Shown: positions 9,476 through 19,962 of the stretch, in pieces
Layout of the letters: the number at the start of each line of letters is the position of its first letter
How positions within the stretch are numbered: position 1 is the first letter of the stretch
From: Gracilariopsis chorda
Lineage: Eukaryota > Rhodophyta > Florideophyceae > Gracilariales > Gracilariaceae
DNA length: 32,388 nt
Direction: 5' to 3'
Assembly (NCBI GenBank): GCA_003194525.1
Contig: NBIV01000459.1
Coordinates: 1-32,388, forward strand
Notes under the pieces: model-generated
Seen by the model: the letters and a program-made list of their open reading frames with translations, nothing else
The model's database searches: none
Told to the model about the DNA's origin: nothing
Translations under genes and position numbers: made by a program

Positions 9476-9769
9476 GACAAGCGCTGTAATCCGCCGTGAC
9501 GGCCTGTGACCGCCGCGGCGCTGAAGCGCCAATGAGAGGCGCGCATGGCGGCCGCATCGCACTCGCGTCACGACGCGCCGCGCACATGCGCACATGCGCA
9601 GCCGGCGAGCAGCGACCGCAGCAACGCAGCGACCGCAGCAACAGAGCAGCCCTTCACAGGTGCTCGCCATCGCAGATATCCAAAGCTTCATGCTCAGCCC
9701 CAAAAATCAACACCCAAAAATGAAAAATACCCAAACAACCTCCCGCTTCCGCCCCTTTGAGCGCAGCTG

Positions 9770-10354
9770 TTATCTATCCTCCGTACGTCTCACGAGAGCT
9801 ACCGATCGCTTGCCTTGACGCGCAGTTCCAGGCATCACAGAAATGCGCGTAGATCTGCCGGGCATGGAGCTCTGACACGTCGGCTCCGCCTTGCGGTTCG
9901 CCTCGCGTTCCTCCTTGGCGCGTTCCTTGTCGCGAATGCGCGTGTCAATCATCTCTGCCAGCATCGCAAAGACATCCGGCATGGGCTCACCCGCCTTCCT
10001 CATAGCGTTCAAAACGCGACAACGATTGATCACATTGTACAACTTCTGCTTGCGGCGCAAGCTGTACGATGTGATCAATTGTTGTTGCGTATGGTAGCCG
10101 ATCGACGCCTTAAACCTCGGCGCGCCTGAAAACTTAAACGTCTTTCCGACTGTGCGGCACCTCTCCAGCAGTCTGTAGTCATTCACACGACGACTGTCTC
10201 CTTTGCAATGATCGCGCAGCGGCACACCGTCCGGAGCACCGGTTCCATGCATGATCCATGAATACATGTCTACCACAGCCTCCCAGTCATTCAGATAGGC
10301 TTCGTCCACATCCGAGGACGTGGAGCCGTGGCTGCGGGTACGCACGCTATGGAA
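9770..10354 (-). CDS. 191-codon open frame after the in-frame TGA, basic coiled-coil-like, copy 2 (reference)
   Basis: Continues in the same frame as the proline-rich gene after its TGA at 10355-10357. If eukaryotic ATG initiation is required, the first Met codon is at 10265-10267, giving 165 aa (9770-10267). The start contains DVDEAYLNDWEAVVDMY (acidic, Trp-containing). The middle is basic with the stretch YSLRRKQKLYNVINRC. Residues about 125-152 (LAEMIDTRIRDKERAKEER) are charged and heptad-compatible, suggesting a coiled coil. The tail is basic. I recognise no family. Either it is the C-terminal half of the upstream gene behind a premature stop, a separately spliced exon, or a dead stretch. 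No convincing GT-AG intron bypasses the TGA. Confidence 0.45.
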   Translation of the reverse strand, partial: FHSVRTRSHGSTSSDVDEAYLNDWEAVVDMYSWIMHGTGAPDGVPLRDHCKGDSRRVNDYRLLERCRTVGKTFKFSGAPRFKASIGYHTQQQLITSYSLRRKQKLYNVINRCRVLNAMRKAGEPMPDVFAMLAEMIDTRIRDKERAKEEREANRKAEPTCQSSMPGRSTRISVMPGTARQGKRSVALVRRTEDR

Positions 10355-11133
10355 TCAATCTTCGCCACCCTCAAACGCGCTGGGGTTGGATGTGGGCATT
10401 GTGCGTGCGGACAGACGGCTGCGTTTGCAGGGACGTTCCGTCATTGGCGAAGACCGAGGTAGAGAGGGCACGGACGCCAACGTGCCGAGGGCCTGTGGAG
10501 GCCGCTGTTCAGGGGCGTATTGGAGGGTAGGAGCACGCTGAGACGTGCGGCCGGCCGGATGCACAGGCGCCACGGGTGGTATGGGGTTAACTGTCGCGGG
10601 GGTAGGGGCTCCATTGCCCGACTGTGGGCAGGACGTGACTCGAGTTAAGCCCTCTCCGTCAGCAAAGGTTAGATTGACGGTGCAGCTGGAGTGAAAGTTG
10701 AAGGTGTCTGTGTGTAAGGAAACGAAGAAAGAAGAACTTGTTTGTCAGCAGCTGGCAAAAGGGAGGTAGAAAGGGGGTGGGGCGGAGGGATTGGTGAGCC
10801 ATTGAACATACAATAGTTTTGAACATAAGTCTGCACGCCCGTTACTTGAAGTTGAGCAGGCTCACCATTGGGGTGGTCATTATGAGAGACCACTGGCGGC
10901 AGATTGCTCGGGCCTGGCGCCGTTTTGTTCGTCAGGTTCTGCGGAGGGTGCTGCGGAGGGTGCTGCGGAGGGTGCTGCGGAGTGTGTGGAGGAGAGAGCG
11001 GCGAACGGAGCTGTAAAGGGTGATGCAGAGGGTGCTGCAGCGGGAGCGGGAGCCGCGGCGGGAGCTGCGGGGGGTGCTTTGGAGAAGGCTGATTATTACG
11101 TGAACCGTGGGGGCCGGGGGGAGTCACGTTCAT
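10355..11133 (-). CDS. Proline-rich protein, proposed two-exon gene, copy 2 (reference)
   Basis: Proposed model: exon 1 11133-10812 (ATG at 11133), intron 10811-10708, exon 2 10707-10355, 224 aa. Exon 1 is dominated by Pro, His and Gln, with a QHPP repeat from 12-bp DNA repeats at about residues 53-65, and ends ...VQTYVQNY in phase 1. Exon 2 resumes as TFNFHSSCTVNLTFADGEG, then Pro/Ala-rich sequence with a basic patch PCKRSRLSARTM (possible nuclear localisation), ending GGED-TGA. Without splicing, exon 1 runs to a different stop (154 aa). Unknown family. Low-complexity regions can be open by chance, so coding status is moderate. The TGA is followed in the same frame by another ~194 open codons, which suggests an interrupted longer gene. 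Confidence 0.5.
10708..10811 (-). other. Proposed intron of the proline-rich gene, copy 2
   Basis: On - it starts GTATGT and ends TTACACACAG, with a long pyrimidine tract before the acceptor and a good branch-like CTGAC about 40 bp upstream of it. Removing it joins two open frames in phase. The C-run inside it gains one base in copies 4 and 5 (105 bp), a change that would be harmless in an intron but breaks the unspliced frame. Equivalents: 5096-5199, 16317-16420, 21931-22035, 27547-27651. Confidence 0.6.
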
Positions 11134-12480
11134 TTGTGGGTGCCAAAGGTTGAGCCGTTATTTCTGTTTTTGGGACGATGGAGGTGCAAGCGGAGTTGGT
11201 AATGGGAAGGGTCACAGGTTCTGCCTTTCTTCGTTTTCGAAGAGAGGTGGGGCGGCGAAACAGAGCGGTGCCGACGCGCGCTCCCTTAAGTACGGAAGCT
11301 GGTGGTGCGAAGGTAGGTGGGCGCCACGTGCGGATGCTGTTTTTCGCGTTAGTTTGGGTGCAGTACCGGAGCACGTGGCGGGGGGTGCGCTGTCCGCGGC
11401 GCGTTTGTGCCGCGTCCAGAGAGCGTGCGTATAACGCGTGCGAACGGCTCGCTGGAGGGGGGGAGGGGGGGGAGAGAGTGTCGGTGACGGGGTGTAACTT
11501 TTTGAATGGACGGGCGGGCTTTTCCCTCCTCCAACACTTATTTCTGCTGCGTATGTGACAGCGTCGGTTTCGTACCGGCACTGTCCTTGGCGCGGCTGCC
11601 CTCAAGGCGGCGTTTTGACCGCTTTTCGAGCCGGCTGAAAAAGAAAAATGTGATCGCTGCCAGCTGGCGGGAGAAAGTGACGGCGATTGAAATGCCAAAC
11701 GGCTCTGTGTTCGATTTCACCTGTGTGTCAGCGCTTTTGGTCGGGTATTGCTGATTATCGACAACGAAGGTAGCCGCATCGATCGCGCCTGTTCGGTGCA
11801 TTCTCCCGGAAACATGTAGATACCACGGATTTTGCGCTTTCGGCAATCTCCCTCCGGCAGCCTTGCTTCGGCCGTACCGCGCTTGTGATGCACCTACGTA
11901 GAGATTACAAGACGCGCTGTCTCAAGATTCACGTGACACCCTGCGGTCGATCTCTCAACGCACAACGTGCCAGGTGGTGGGTTGAGAGGTAGTACCTTGC
12001 CACGCACCAACATCACACCCGTCGCATTGCTCCCGTGACCGATATTCACCCTGGCCATCATTGGTAACATGCCGAACGCTCCAACTCAGCGCGCTCACGT
12101 ACAATCCGTTTCCGCACCAAATGTACTCCGAAAATGGTAACACTTTCTACTTCAATGCAGACACGTAGTCCTTCAAGGACGTATGGTTCCTTCCCAACTT
12201 GCTCTCGCATTCAAGCTACCTCGCCTTCATGTTTGTGTCTGCTGTCGTTTCCGACACTAAAAGAGAGTGTCCGAGCCCTCGCCACTCACTCTCGGCCCTT
12301 CAAACATGTTAACATGTACTTGCTACTAGTGGCGAACTGTTCTAACCCACAATGAAGAAATTAGAGAACGGAATGTTTACATTAAACAGGAGTACGCTCC
12401 TGTTTACTTTCAACGCAAAAAACAACTATACACACAAGACACACACACACACATGAACAAAACATGCAAAAGTGAAAGTG
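11134..12480. other. Intergenic spacer, copy 2
   Basis: Same content as 5522-6870 in copy 1: G-runs, UACG-loop hairpin at 12384-12405 and an (AC)7 run. The (AC)7 run has the same length in all five copies, unusual for a microsatellite unless the copies are very young or homogenised. Confidence 0.5.
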
Positions 12481-12645
12481 TCAACACGGTTCTCCCACTA
12501 CAAGGACTCCAAGTACTCTAGATGCCTTTCTCTTCATATTAGCCTTAGTGAAGATGTGACAACGAGCTGCAGGTATCTTCTGGCAGATTTCGCGGCAGTG
12601 CGGACAGATCCACGTTCCGCTCGCCTTTGCACTTTCAAAGTCCCA
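12481..12645 (-). pseudogene. Second half of the zf-4CXXC_R1-like domain, beyond the in-frame TAA, copy 2
   Basis: In the same frame as the 265-residue frame, after TAA (12646-12648), translation gives WDFESAKASGTWICPHCREIC and then a basic tail to TGA at 12481-12483. The W.CP.CR..C pattern is what follows the (R)YGE segment in zf-4CXXC_R1 domains, so this is the missing half of the domain. The usual following CNCS.C pair is not clear, so the end has also diverged. Equivalents: 6871-7035, 18089-18253, 23705-23869 and 29334 onward. Confidence 0.65.
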
Positions 12646-13443
12646 TTACAACTCTCCGAAGCACGGTCGACACACCGCCTTCCGACACTTGCGATACGTA
12701 TGCAGGTTCGCACAGAAGATATTTTCCGACTTCTGAGTGCGGGCGCAGACGCGACAGAAGCGCGACGGACCGCGCAGCAACGGAGAGAGAGGAGGTGAGC
12801 GTGGCTTCTTTCTTAACGGTGGAGTTAGTGGAATTGGCAGCGATGGTTGAGGCGCCAGATGCACTTGTAGGAGCGTTGGTGGCGCCTGAAGCGGTGCTTG
12901 AGATGGGGGGGCTAGTGGCACGGCGGCAGTCAGCGGTGACGGCGATGTGGTGCTGAGATAGGCGGTGGCGTGCAGGTGCGGAGTAGGCGGTGTGGTAGGA
13001 GGGGCATGCGAGAGTGCTCGCTCACAGCGACGAGACGTGATCGCCTCGAGTTCGGCCACAATATCCTCGTGCTGCGAAGACGGCTGCTTCTGGGGCGGCG
13101 AGGGCAAGAAAAAGTCCGGGAAAAAGCCATGCTCAGGAGCCCGAAGCGGTGTTTGAGGTGGGGGGTCGGGTGGCGCGGCGGCAGTTAGCGGTGACGGCGA
13201 TGTGCGGCTGAGATGCGCAGTGGCGTGCAGGTGCGGAGTAGGCGGTGGGGGAGGAGGGGCAGGCGTACGGCAACGACACGCGATCCACACGATTGCGGCC
13301 ACAGAATCTTTGTCCCGCGAAGGCGGCTGCCTTTCGGACGGCAGAGGGAAGAGAGAGGATACAGAAACGTCCTGCTCACGCACGAGGGCGAGGTCAGCCT
13401 CCGTGAACACAAGCCAAGGCAACCAAGCTTGCGTGGGCGGCAT
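12646..13443 (-). CDS. Proline-rich protein with CDCA7-like zf-4CXXC_R1 domain start, copy 2 (reference)
   Basis: 265 aa from ATG at 13443. Residues 1-30 are non-repetitive (AWLPWLVFTEADLALVREQD). Two proline-rich repeats follow with an 85-residue period (about 31-105 and 110-190; both contain TPHLHATA and TSPSPLTAA). A basic linker RKKPRSPPLS precedes a cysteine cluster: C230, C233, C244, C253, C258, C261, then FGE at 262-264. This spacing and the C..C-FGE ending match the first half of zf-4CXXC_R1, the domain of CDCA7 and related nuclear chromatin proteins (CDCA7 partners the HELLS/DDM1 remodeller). A TAA follows at residue 266; the second half of the domain continues in the same frame (12481-12645). 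The frame is also open upstream of the ATG for about 50 codons without another Met. Either a truncated protein, a recoded gene, or a pseudogene. Domain identity is by pattern recognition only. Confidence 0.6.
   Translation of the reverse strand: MPPTQAWLPWLVFTEADLALVREQDVSVSSLFPLPSERQPPSRDKDSVAAIVWIACRCRTPAPPPPPPTPHLHATAHLSRTSPSPLTAAAPPDPPPQTPLRAPEHGFFPDFFLPSPPQKQPSSQHEDIVAELEAITSRRCERALSHAPPTTPPTPHLHATAYLSTTSPSPLTAAVPLAPPSQAPLQAPPTLLQVHLAPQPSLPIPLTPPLRKKPRSPPLSPLLRGPSRFCRVCARTQKSENIFCANLHTYRKCRKAVCRPCFGEL
12880..13370 (-). repeat. 255-bp internal direct repeat within the zinc-finger gene
   Basis: Two diverged copies 255 bp (85 codons) apart; for example TGCAGGTGCGGAGTAGGCGG on + begins at 12971 and again at 13226. 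It keeps the frame and builds the two proline-rich repeats. It is present in every unit, so it predates the array. Boundaries are approximate. Confidence 0.75.
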
Positions 13444-14354
13444 ATCTAGAGGAAGAGTGTTGTCGGCGATGTGGGTGACGTTTAAGGCGGCGGGGCGGAA
13501 TGGGACGGTGGAGTTGGCGGAGAGCGCGTGGGTGTGAGAGTGGGGAGGGGTATGGGGAGCGATGTGGAGAGTTTCGGGCGGACGTCAAGCTGGCGACGAG
13601 CGTGCTTTAAGAAGGCAGTGCGAACGAGCGCGCGCCCGGTGCATTCAAGCCTCGTCTGGTGATCTAGCCCTCGTATCATATCATCTGTTTTTCGAGTTTT
13701 ACAGCATCATGAATCCAGGCCATGCAGCGTGGAGCTCTCTGAGAAAGAGTCACTCTCGGCCCAGTGGTAGTTCTGGTTTGACAGTGTCACTCTCATCCTG
13801 AGATTGTATTTGTCAGAAAAACTCGAGATCTTCCGCTGCCAAGGTCTGGCTCCACGACGCCCGTTCTTTCACTTCTGGACTAGAATAGCACCTCGACGCA
13901 CGCAGATTTCAATCTTTTCATCACCAATGCCAAGCGTTTTGCAGAAAGCCCTGTACTCAGAAATGCCGCTGCGTTCATTCGGATTGTGCTTTGCTATTAT
14001 TTCTAGAACGGGCAGGCTCGTGGTGGAAGTGAACGGCAGCCCTGAGGGCTGCTGTTCGCTTCTTGTCACGCAAACGATACATCCTCAAACGCGTCAGATT
14101 TGTGCCCTAATTTCCTGTTGACTGCCACCCACTTGTTCTCCGCTAAGCCATGCCAAGTGTTGATCAGTAAGGTCACCCAATCCTTCACTATGCCCCCGTT
14201 GCTTAGGGCCAAATGAAAAGTCTTGCGATTATTCGTGTGCTCTTCTTCCGCCGAGCAGGAAAGAATTCCAAATTCATTAGTTTACTTGTTGTTCCCGAAA
14301 GCTCTTATGCCACAGTAGGTGCGTAGAACCCGGAGACCACTCTTTTGGTATAGA

Positions 14355-14954
14355 CTGCCGCCTTATCTCCACACGGACAATGGTTCCCAATTCATCTCGA
14401 AGTTTGCCATCACTTCTGCTGAGTCTCAGGACTGAAACATTTCTTCACCACCACCTACCACCCCCTGACCGATTGGCATACGAAATGGTTCAACAGCTGT
14501 CAATATACACGGGTGCAACGCACCGTTTCTTTTGCTGCTATCCGCGCCCGTCAAAAACAGCTGTTGGACCCACGTGCGCGAAAAGGACTTCAGTCTTTGG
14601 CTTAAATCGTGATCATGAACTTTGGAACGGGTCTGTCTCCGGGCTCAAGAATAGAGCACTTCGGGCACCTCGATGGTTTCCTCGGTGGAATTGCGTATTC
14701 TGATCTTCTTGGTCCAAGGTTAGTCGCTAGGAGATTGCGATCAGGGCGCACCAAATTCGTGATGAGCCTGTTATGTCTTTTTTCATACGCGATGCAACAA
14801 GTCGAATTTATCTTATCCGCGGGTTGCTACAGAGGGACTGAGTTTGTTCTACGTTGTATTTTGTCAAAAGTGCGAAGCAAGGCATTATCCGTGGAAGGCG
14901 CTGTTATCGGATGAATCTTTAAAAGAGCTACAGATGTTTGAAGCGAGGAGATAG
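14355..14954 (+). mobile_element. Ty3/gypsy-type integrase remnant, copy 2
   Basis: Same relic and same frame breaks as 8746-9345, including the TGA after SAESQD. No CAGCTG duplication. Confidence 0.65.
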
Positions 14955-14978
14955 CTATACGGGCCCTGTGTGGTGCGA

Positions 14979-15084
14979 CTAGGCCAGCAGCGTCAGCGCA
15001 ACTTCTAGCGAAACTACCCTTGATTCATCAATTCCTACACTTGATGCTCTGATGACGAGCGTTGTGATATTTTCGTCCACTGCA
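14979..15084 (-). pseudogene. Truncated DUF3326 tail, copy 2
   Basis: Same 106-bp 3' fragment as at 9370-9475, cut by the copy 2/copy 3 junction. Confidence 0.75.
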
Positions 15085-15378
15085 GACAAGCGCTGTAATC
15101 CGCCGTGACGGCCTGTGACCGCCGCGGCGCTGAAGCGCCAATGAGAGGCGCGCATGGCGGCCGCATCGCACTCGCGTCACGACGCGCCGCGCACATGCGC
15201 ACATGCGCAGCCGGCGAGCAGCGACCGCAGCAACGCAGCGACCGCAGCAACAGAGCAGCCCTTCACAGGTGCTCGCCATCGCAGATATCCAAAGCTTCAT
15301 GCTCAGCCCCAAAAATCAACACCCAAAAATGAAAAATACCCAAACAACCTCCCGCTTCCGCCCCTTTGAGCGCAGCTG

Positions 15379-15963
15379 TTATCTATCCTCCGTACGTCTC
15401 ACGAGAGCTACCGATCGCTTGCCTTGACGCGCAGTTCCAGGCATCACAGAAATGCGCGTAGATCTGCCGGGCATGGAGCTCTGACACGTCGGCTCCGCCT
15501 TGCGGTTCGCCTCGCGTTCCTCCTTGGCGCGTTCCTTGTCGCGAATGCGCGTGTCAATCATCTCTGCCAGCATCGCAAAGACATCCGGCATGGGCTCACC
15601 CGCCTTCCTCATAGCGTTCAAAACGCGACAACGATTGATCACATTGTACAACTTCTGCTTGCGGCGCAAGCTGTACGATGTGATCAATTGTTGTTGCGTA
15701 TGGTAGCCGATCGACGCCTTAAACCTCGGCGCGCCTGAAAACTTAAACGTCTTTCCGACTGTGCGGCACCTCTCCAGCAGTCTGTAGTCATTCACACGAC
15801 GACTGTCTCCTTTGCAATGATCGCGCAGCGGCACACCGTCCGGAGCACCGGTTCCATGCATGATCCATGAATACATGTCTACCACAGCCTCCCAGTCATT
15901 CAGATAGGCTTCGTCCACATCCGAGGACGTGGAGCCGTGGCTGCGGGTACGCACGCTATGGAA
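15379..15963 (-). CDS. 191-codon open frame after the in-frame TGA, copy 3
   Basis: Identical in protein to copy 2 (9770-10354). First ATG at 15874-15876. Confidence 0.42.
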   Translation of the reverse strand, partial: FHSVRTRSHGSTSSDVDEAYLNDWEAVVDMYSWIMHGTGAPDGVPLRDHCKGDSRRVNDYRLLERCRTVGKTFKFSGAPRFKASIGYHTQQQLITSYSLRRKQKLYNVINRCRVLNAMRKAGEPMPDVFAMLAEMIDTRIRDKERAKEEREANRKAEPTCQSSMPGRSTRISVMPGTARQGKRSVALVRRTEDR

Positions 15964-16742
15964 TCAATCTTCGCCACCCTCAAACGCGCTGGGGTTGGAT
16001 GTGGGCATTGTGCGTGCGGACAGACGGCTGCGTTTGCAGGGACGTTCCGTCATTGGCGAAGACCGAGGTAGAGAGGGCACGGACGCCAACGTGCCGAGGG
16101 CCTGTGGAGGCCGCTGTTCAGGGGCGTATTGGAGGGTAGGAGCACGCTGAGACGTGCGGCCGGCCGGATGCACAGGCGCCACGGGTGGTATGGGGTTAAC
16201 TGTCGCGGGGGTAGGGGCTCCATTGCCCGACTGTGGGCAGGACGTGACTCGAGTTAAGCCCTCTCCGTCAGCAAAGGTTAGATTGACGGTGCAGCTGGAG
16301 TGAAAGTTGAAGGTGTCTGTGTGTAAGGAAACGAAGAAAGAAGAACTTGTTTGTCAGCAGCTGGCAAAAGGGAGGTAGAAAGGGGGTGGGGCGGAGGGAT
16401 TGGTGAGCCATTGAACATACAATAGTTTTGAACATAAGTCTGCACGCCCGTTACTTGAAGTTGAGCAGGCTCACCATTGGGGTGGTCATTATGAGAGACC
16501 ACTGGCGGCAGATTGCTCGGGCCTGGCGCCGTTTTGTTCGTCAGGTTCTGCGGAGGGTGCTGCGGAGGGTGCTGCGGAGGGTGCTGCGGAGTGTGTGGAG
16601 GAGAGAGCGGCGAACGGAGCTGTAAAGGGTGATGCAGAGGGTGCTGCAGCGGGAGCGGGAGCCGCGGCGGGAGCTGCGGGGGGTGCTTTGGAGAAGGCTG
16701 ATTATTACGTGAACCGTGGGGGCCGGGGGGAGTCACGTTCAT
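15964..16742 (-). CDS. Proline-rich two-exon gene, copy 3
   Basis: Exon 1 16742-16421, intron 16420-16317, exon 2 16316-15964; predicted protein identical to copy 2. Confidence 0.5.
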
Positions 16743-18088
16743 TTGTGGGTGCCAAAGGTTGAGCCGTTATTTCTGTTTTTGGGACGATGGAGGTGCAAGC
16801 GGAGTTGGTAATGGGAAGGGTCACAGGTTCTGCCTTTCTTCGTTTTCGAAGAGAGGTGGGGCGGCGAAACAGAGCGGTGCCGACGCGCGCTCCCTTAAGT
16901 ACGGAAGCTGGTGGTGCGAAGGTAGGTGGGCGCCACGTGCGGATGCTGTTTTTCGCGTTAGTTTGGGTGCAGTACCGGAGCACGTGGCGGGGGGTGCGCT
17001 GTCCGCGGCGCGTTTGTGCCGCGTCCAGAGAGCGTGCGTATAACGCGTGCGAACGGCTCGCTGGAGGGGGGAGGGGGGGGAGAGAGTGTCGGTGACGGGG
17101 TGTAACTTTTTGAATGGACGGGCGGGCTTTTCCCTCCTCCAACACTTATTTCTGCTGCGTATGTGACAGCGTCGGTTTCGTACCGGCACTGTCCTTGGCG
17201 CGGCTGCCCTCAAGGCGGCGTTTTGACCGCTTTTCGAGCCGGCTGAAAAAGAAAAATGTGATCGCTGCCAGCTGGCGGGAGAAAGTGACGGCGATTGAAA
17301 TGCCAAACGGCTCTGTGTTCGATTTCACCTGTGTGTCAGCGCTTTTGGTCGGGTATTGCTGATTATCGACAACGAAGGTAGCCGCATCGATCGCGCCTGT
17401 TCGGTGCATTCTCCCGGAAACATGTAGATACCACGGATTTTGCGCTTTCGGCAATCTCCCTCCGGCAGCCTTGCTTCGGCCGTACCGCGCTTGTGATGCA
17501 CCTACGTAGAGATTACAAGACGCGCTGTCTCAAGATTCACGTGACACCCTGCGGTCGATCTCTCAACGCACAACGTGCCAGGTGGTGGGTTGAGAGGTAG
17601 TACCTTGCCACGCACCAACATCACACCCGTCGCATTGCTCCCGTGACCGATATTCACCCTGGCCATCATTGGTAACATGCCGAACGCTCCAACTCAGCGC
17701 GCTCACGTACAATCCGTTTCCGCACCAAATGTACTCCGAAAATGGTAACACTTTCTACTTCAATGCAGACACGTAGTCCTTCAAGGACGTATGGTTCCTT
17801 CCCAACTTGCTCTCGCATTCAAGCTACCTCGCCTTCATGTTTGTGTCTGCTGTCGTTTCCGACACTAAAAGAGAGTGTCCGAGCCCTCGCCACTCACTCT
17901 CGGCCCTTCAAACATGTTAACATGTACTTGCTACTAGTGGCGAACTGTTCTAACCCACAATGAAGAAATTAGAGAACGGAATGTTTACATTAAACAGGAG
18001 TACGCTCCTGTTTACTTTCAACGCAAAAAACAACTATACACACAAGACACACACACACACATGAACAAAACATGCAAAAGTGAAAGTG
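16743..18088. other. Intergenic spacer, copy 3
   Basis: As copy 1, with a one-base shorter first G-run that breaks a long - strand open frame seen in copies 2 and 4. That is direct evidence against this spacer being coding. Confidence 0.5.
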
Positions 18089-18253
18089 TCAACACGGTTC
18101 TCCCACTACAAGGACTCCAAGTACTCTAGATGCCTTTCTCTTCATATTAGCCTTAGTGAAGATGTGACAACGAGCTGCAGGTATCTTCTGGCAGATTTCG
18201 CGGCAGTGCGGACAGATCCACGTTCCGCTCGCCTTTGCACTTTCAAAGTCCCA

Positions 18254-19051
18254 TTACAACTCTCCGAAGCACGGTCGACACACCGCCTTCCGACACTTGC
18301 GATACGTATGCAGGTTCGCACAGAAGATATTTTCCGACTTCTGAGTGCGGGCGCAGACGCGACAGAAGCGCGACGGACCGCGCAGCAACGGAGAGAGAGG
18401 AGGTGAGCGTGGCTTCTTTCTTAACGGTGGAGTTAGTGGAATTGGCAGCGATGGTTGAGGCGCCAGATGCACTTGTAGGAGCGTTGGTGGCGCCTGAAGC
18501 GGTGCTTGAGATGGGGGGGCTAGTGGCACGGCGGCAGTCAGCGGTGACGGCGATGTGGTGCTGAGATAGGCGGTGGCGTGCAGGTGCGGAGTAGGCGGTG
18601 TGGTAGGAGGGGCATGCGAGAGTGCTCGCTCACAGCGACGAGACGTGATCGCCTCGAGTTCGGCCACAATATCCTCGTGCTGCGAAGACGGCTGCTTCTG
18701 GGGCGGCGAGGGCAAGAAAAAGTCCGGGAAAAAGCCATGCTCAGGAGCCCGAAGCGGTGTTTGAGGTGGGGGGTCGGGTGGCGCGGCGGCAGTTAGCGGT
18801 GACGGCGATGTGCGGCTGAGATGCGCAGTGGCGTGCAGGTGCGGAGTAGGCGGTGGGGGAGGAGGGGCAGGCGTACGGCAACGACACGCGATCCACACGA
18901 TTGCGGCCACAGAATCTTTGTCCCGCGAAGGCGGCTGCCTTTCGGACGGCAGAGGGAAGAGAGAGGATACAGAAACGTCCTGCTCACGCACGAGGGCGAG
19001 GTCAGCCTCTGTGAACACAAGCCAAGGCAACCAAGCTTGCGTGGGCGGCAT
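18254..19051 (-). CDS. Proline-rich zf-4CXXC_R1-like protein, copy 3
   Basis: 265-residue frame identical in protein to copy 2; one silent change (19010). The second half of the domain lies beyond the TAA, at 18089-18253. Confidence 0.6.
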   Translation of the reverse strand: MPPTQAWLPWLVFTEADLALVREQDVSVSSLFPLPSERQPPSRDKDSVAAIVWIACRCRTPAPPPPPPTPHLHATAHLSRTSPSPLTAAAPPDPPPQTPLRAPEHGFFPDFFLPSPPQKQPSSQHEDIVAELEAITSRRCERALSHAPPTTPPTPHLHATAYLSTTSPSPLTAAVPLAPPSQAPLQAPPTLLQVHLAPQPSLPIPLTPPLRKKPRSPPLSPLLRGPSRFCRVCARTQKSENIFCANLHTYRKCRKAVCRPCFGEL

Positions 19052-19962
19052 ATCTAGAGGAAGAGTGTTGTCGGCGATGTGGGTGACGTTTAAGGCGGCG
19101 GGGCGGAATGGGACGGTGGAGTTGGCGGAGAGCGCGTGGGTGTGAGAGTGGGGAGGGGTATGGGGAGCGATGTGGAGAGTTTCGGGCGGACGTCAAGCTG
19201 GCGACGAGCGTGCTTTAAGAAGGCAGTGCGAACGAGCGCGCGCCCGGTGCATTCAAGCCTCGTCTGGTGATCTAGCCCTCGTATCATATCATCTGTTTTT
19301 CGAGTTTTACAGCATCATGAATCCAGGCCATGCAGCGTGGAGCTCTCTGAGAAAGAGTCACTCTCGGCCCAGTGGTAGTTCTGGTTTGACAGTGTCACTC
19401 TCATCCTGAGATTGTATTTGTCAGAAAAACTCGAGATCTTCCGCTGCCAAGGTCTGGCTCCACGACGCCCGTTCTTTCACTTCTGGACTAGAATAGCACC
19501 TCGACGCACGCAGATTTCAATCTTTTCATCACCAATGCCAAGCGTTTTGCAGAAAGCCCTGTACTCAGAAATGCCGCTGCGTTCATTCGGATTGTGCTTT
19601 GCTATTATTTCTAGAACGGGCAGGCTCGTGGTGGAAGTGAACGGCAGCCCTGAGGGCTGCTGTTCGCTTCTTGTCACGCAAACGATACATCCTCAAACGC
19701 GTCAGATTTGTGCCCTAATTTCCTGTTGACTGCCACCCACTTGTTCTCCGCTAAGCCATGCCAAGTGTTGATCAGTAAGGTCACCCAATCCTTCACTATG
19801 CCCCCGTTGCTTAGGGCCAAATGAAAAGTCTTGCGATTATTCGTGTGCTCTTCTTCCGCCGAGCAGGAAAGAATTCCAAATTCATTAGTTTACTTGTTGT
19901 TCCCGAAAGCTCTTATGCCACAGTAGGTGCGTAGAACCCGGAGACCACTCTTTTGGTATAGA

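Larger units (their letters stand above)
9476..15084 (+). repeat. Array unit, copy 2
   Basis: Shortest unit, 5609 bp, and the simplest reference: it lacks copy 1's private changes, the CAGCTG duplication of copies 3-5, the T shared by copies 3 and 4, and the extra intron G of copies 4 and 5. Confidence 0.95.

Noticed and set aside
9770..10345. A GTG start at 10345 for the 191-codon frame
   Set aside because: Non-ATG initiation is not justified in a eukaryote here; the first ATG is 26 codons further in.
10350..10400. A short intron removing the TGA between the proline-rich gene and the 191-codon frame
   Set aside because: An in-phase GT...ATAG segment of 30 bp exists but is too short and its donor is far from consensus; not enough to call.
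11096..11698. 200-codon - strand open frame in the spacer, and long + strand frames overlapping it
   Set aside because: The frame is broken by 1-bp indels in the G-runs and elsewhere in copies 1, 3 and 5, and its composition follows the C-rich strand; open by base composition.
12620..12660. A mini-intron removing the TAA in the zinc-finger domain
   Set aside because: The only GT...AG pair around it is about 26 bp and its removal shifts the frame.
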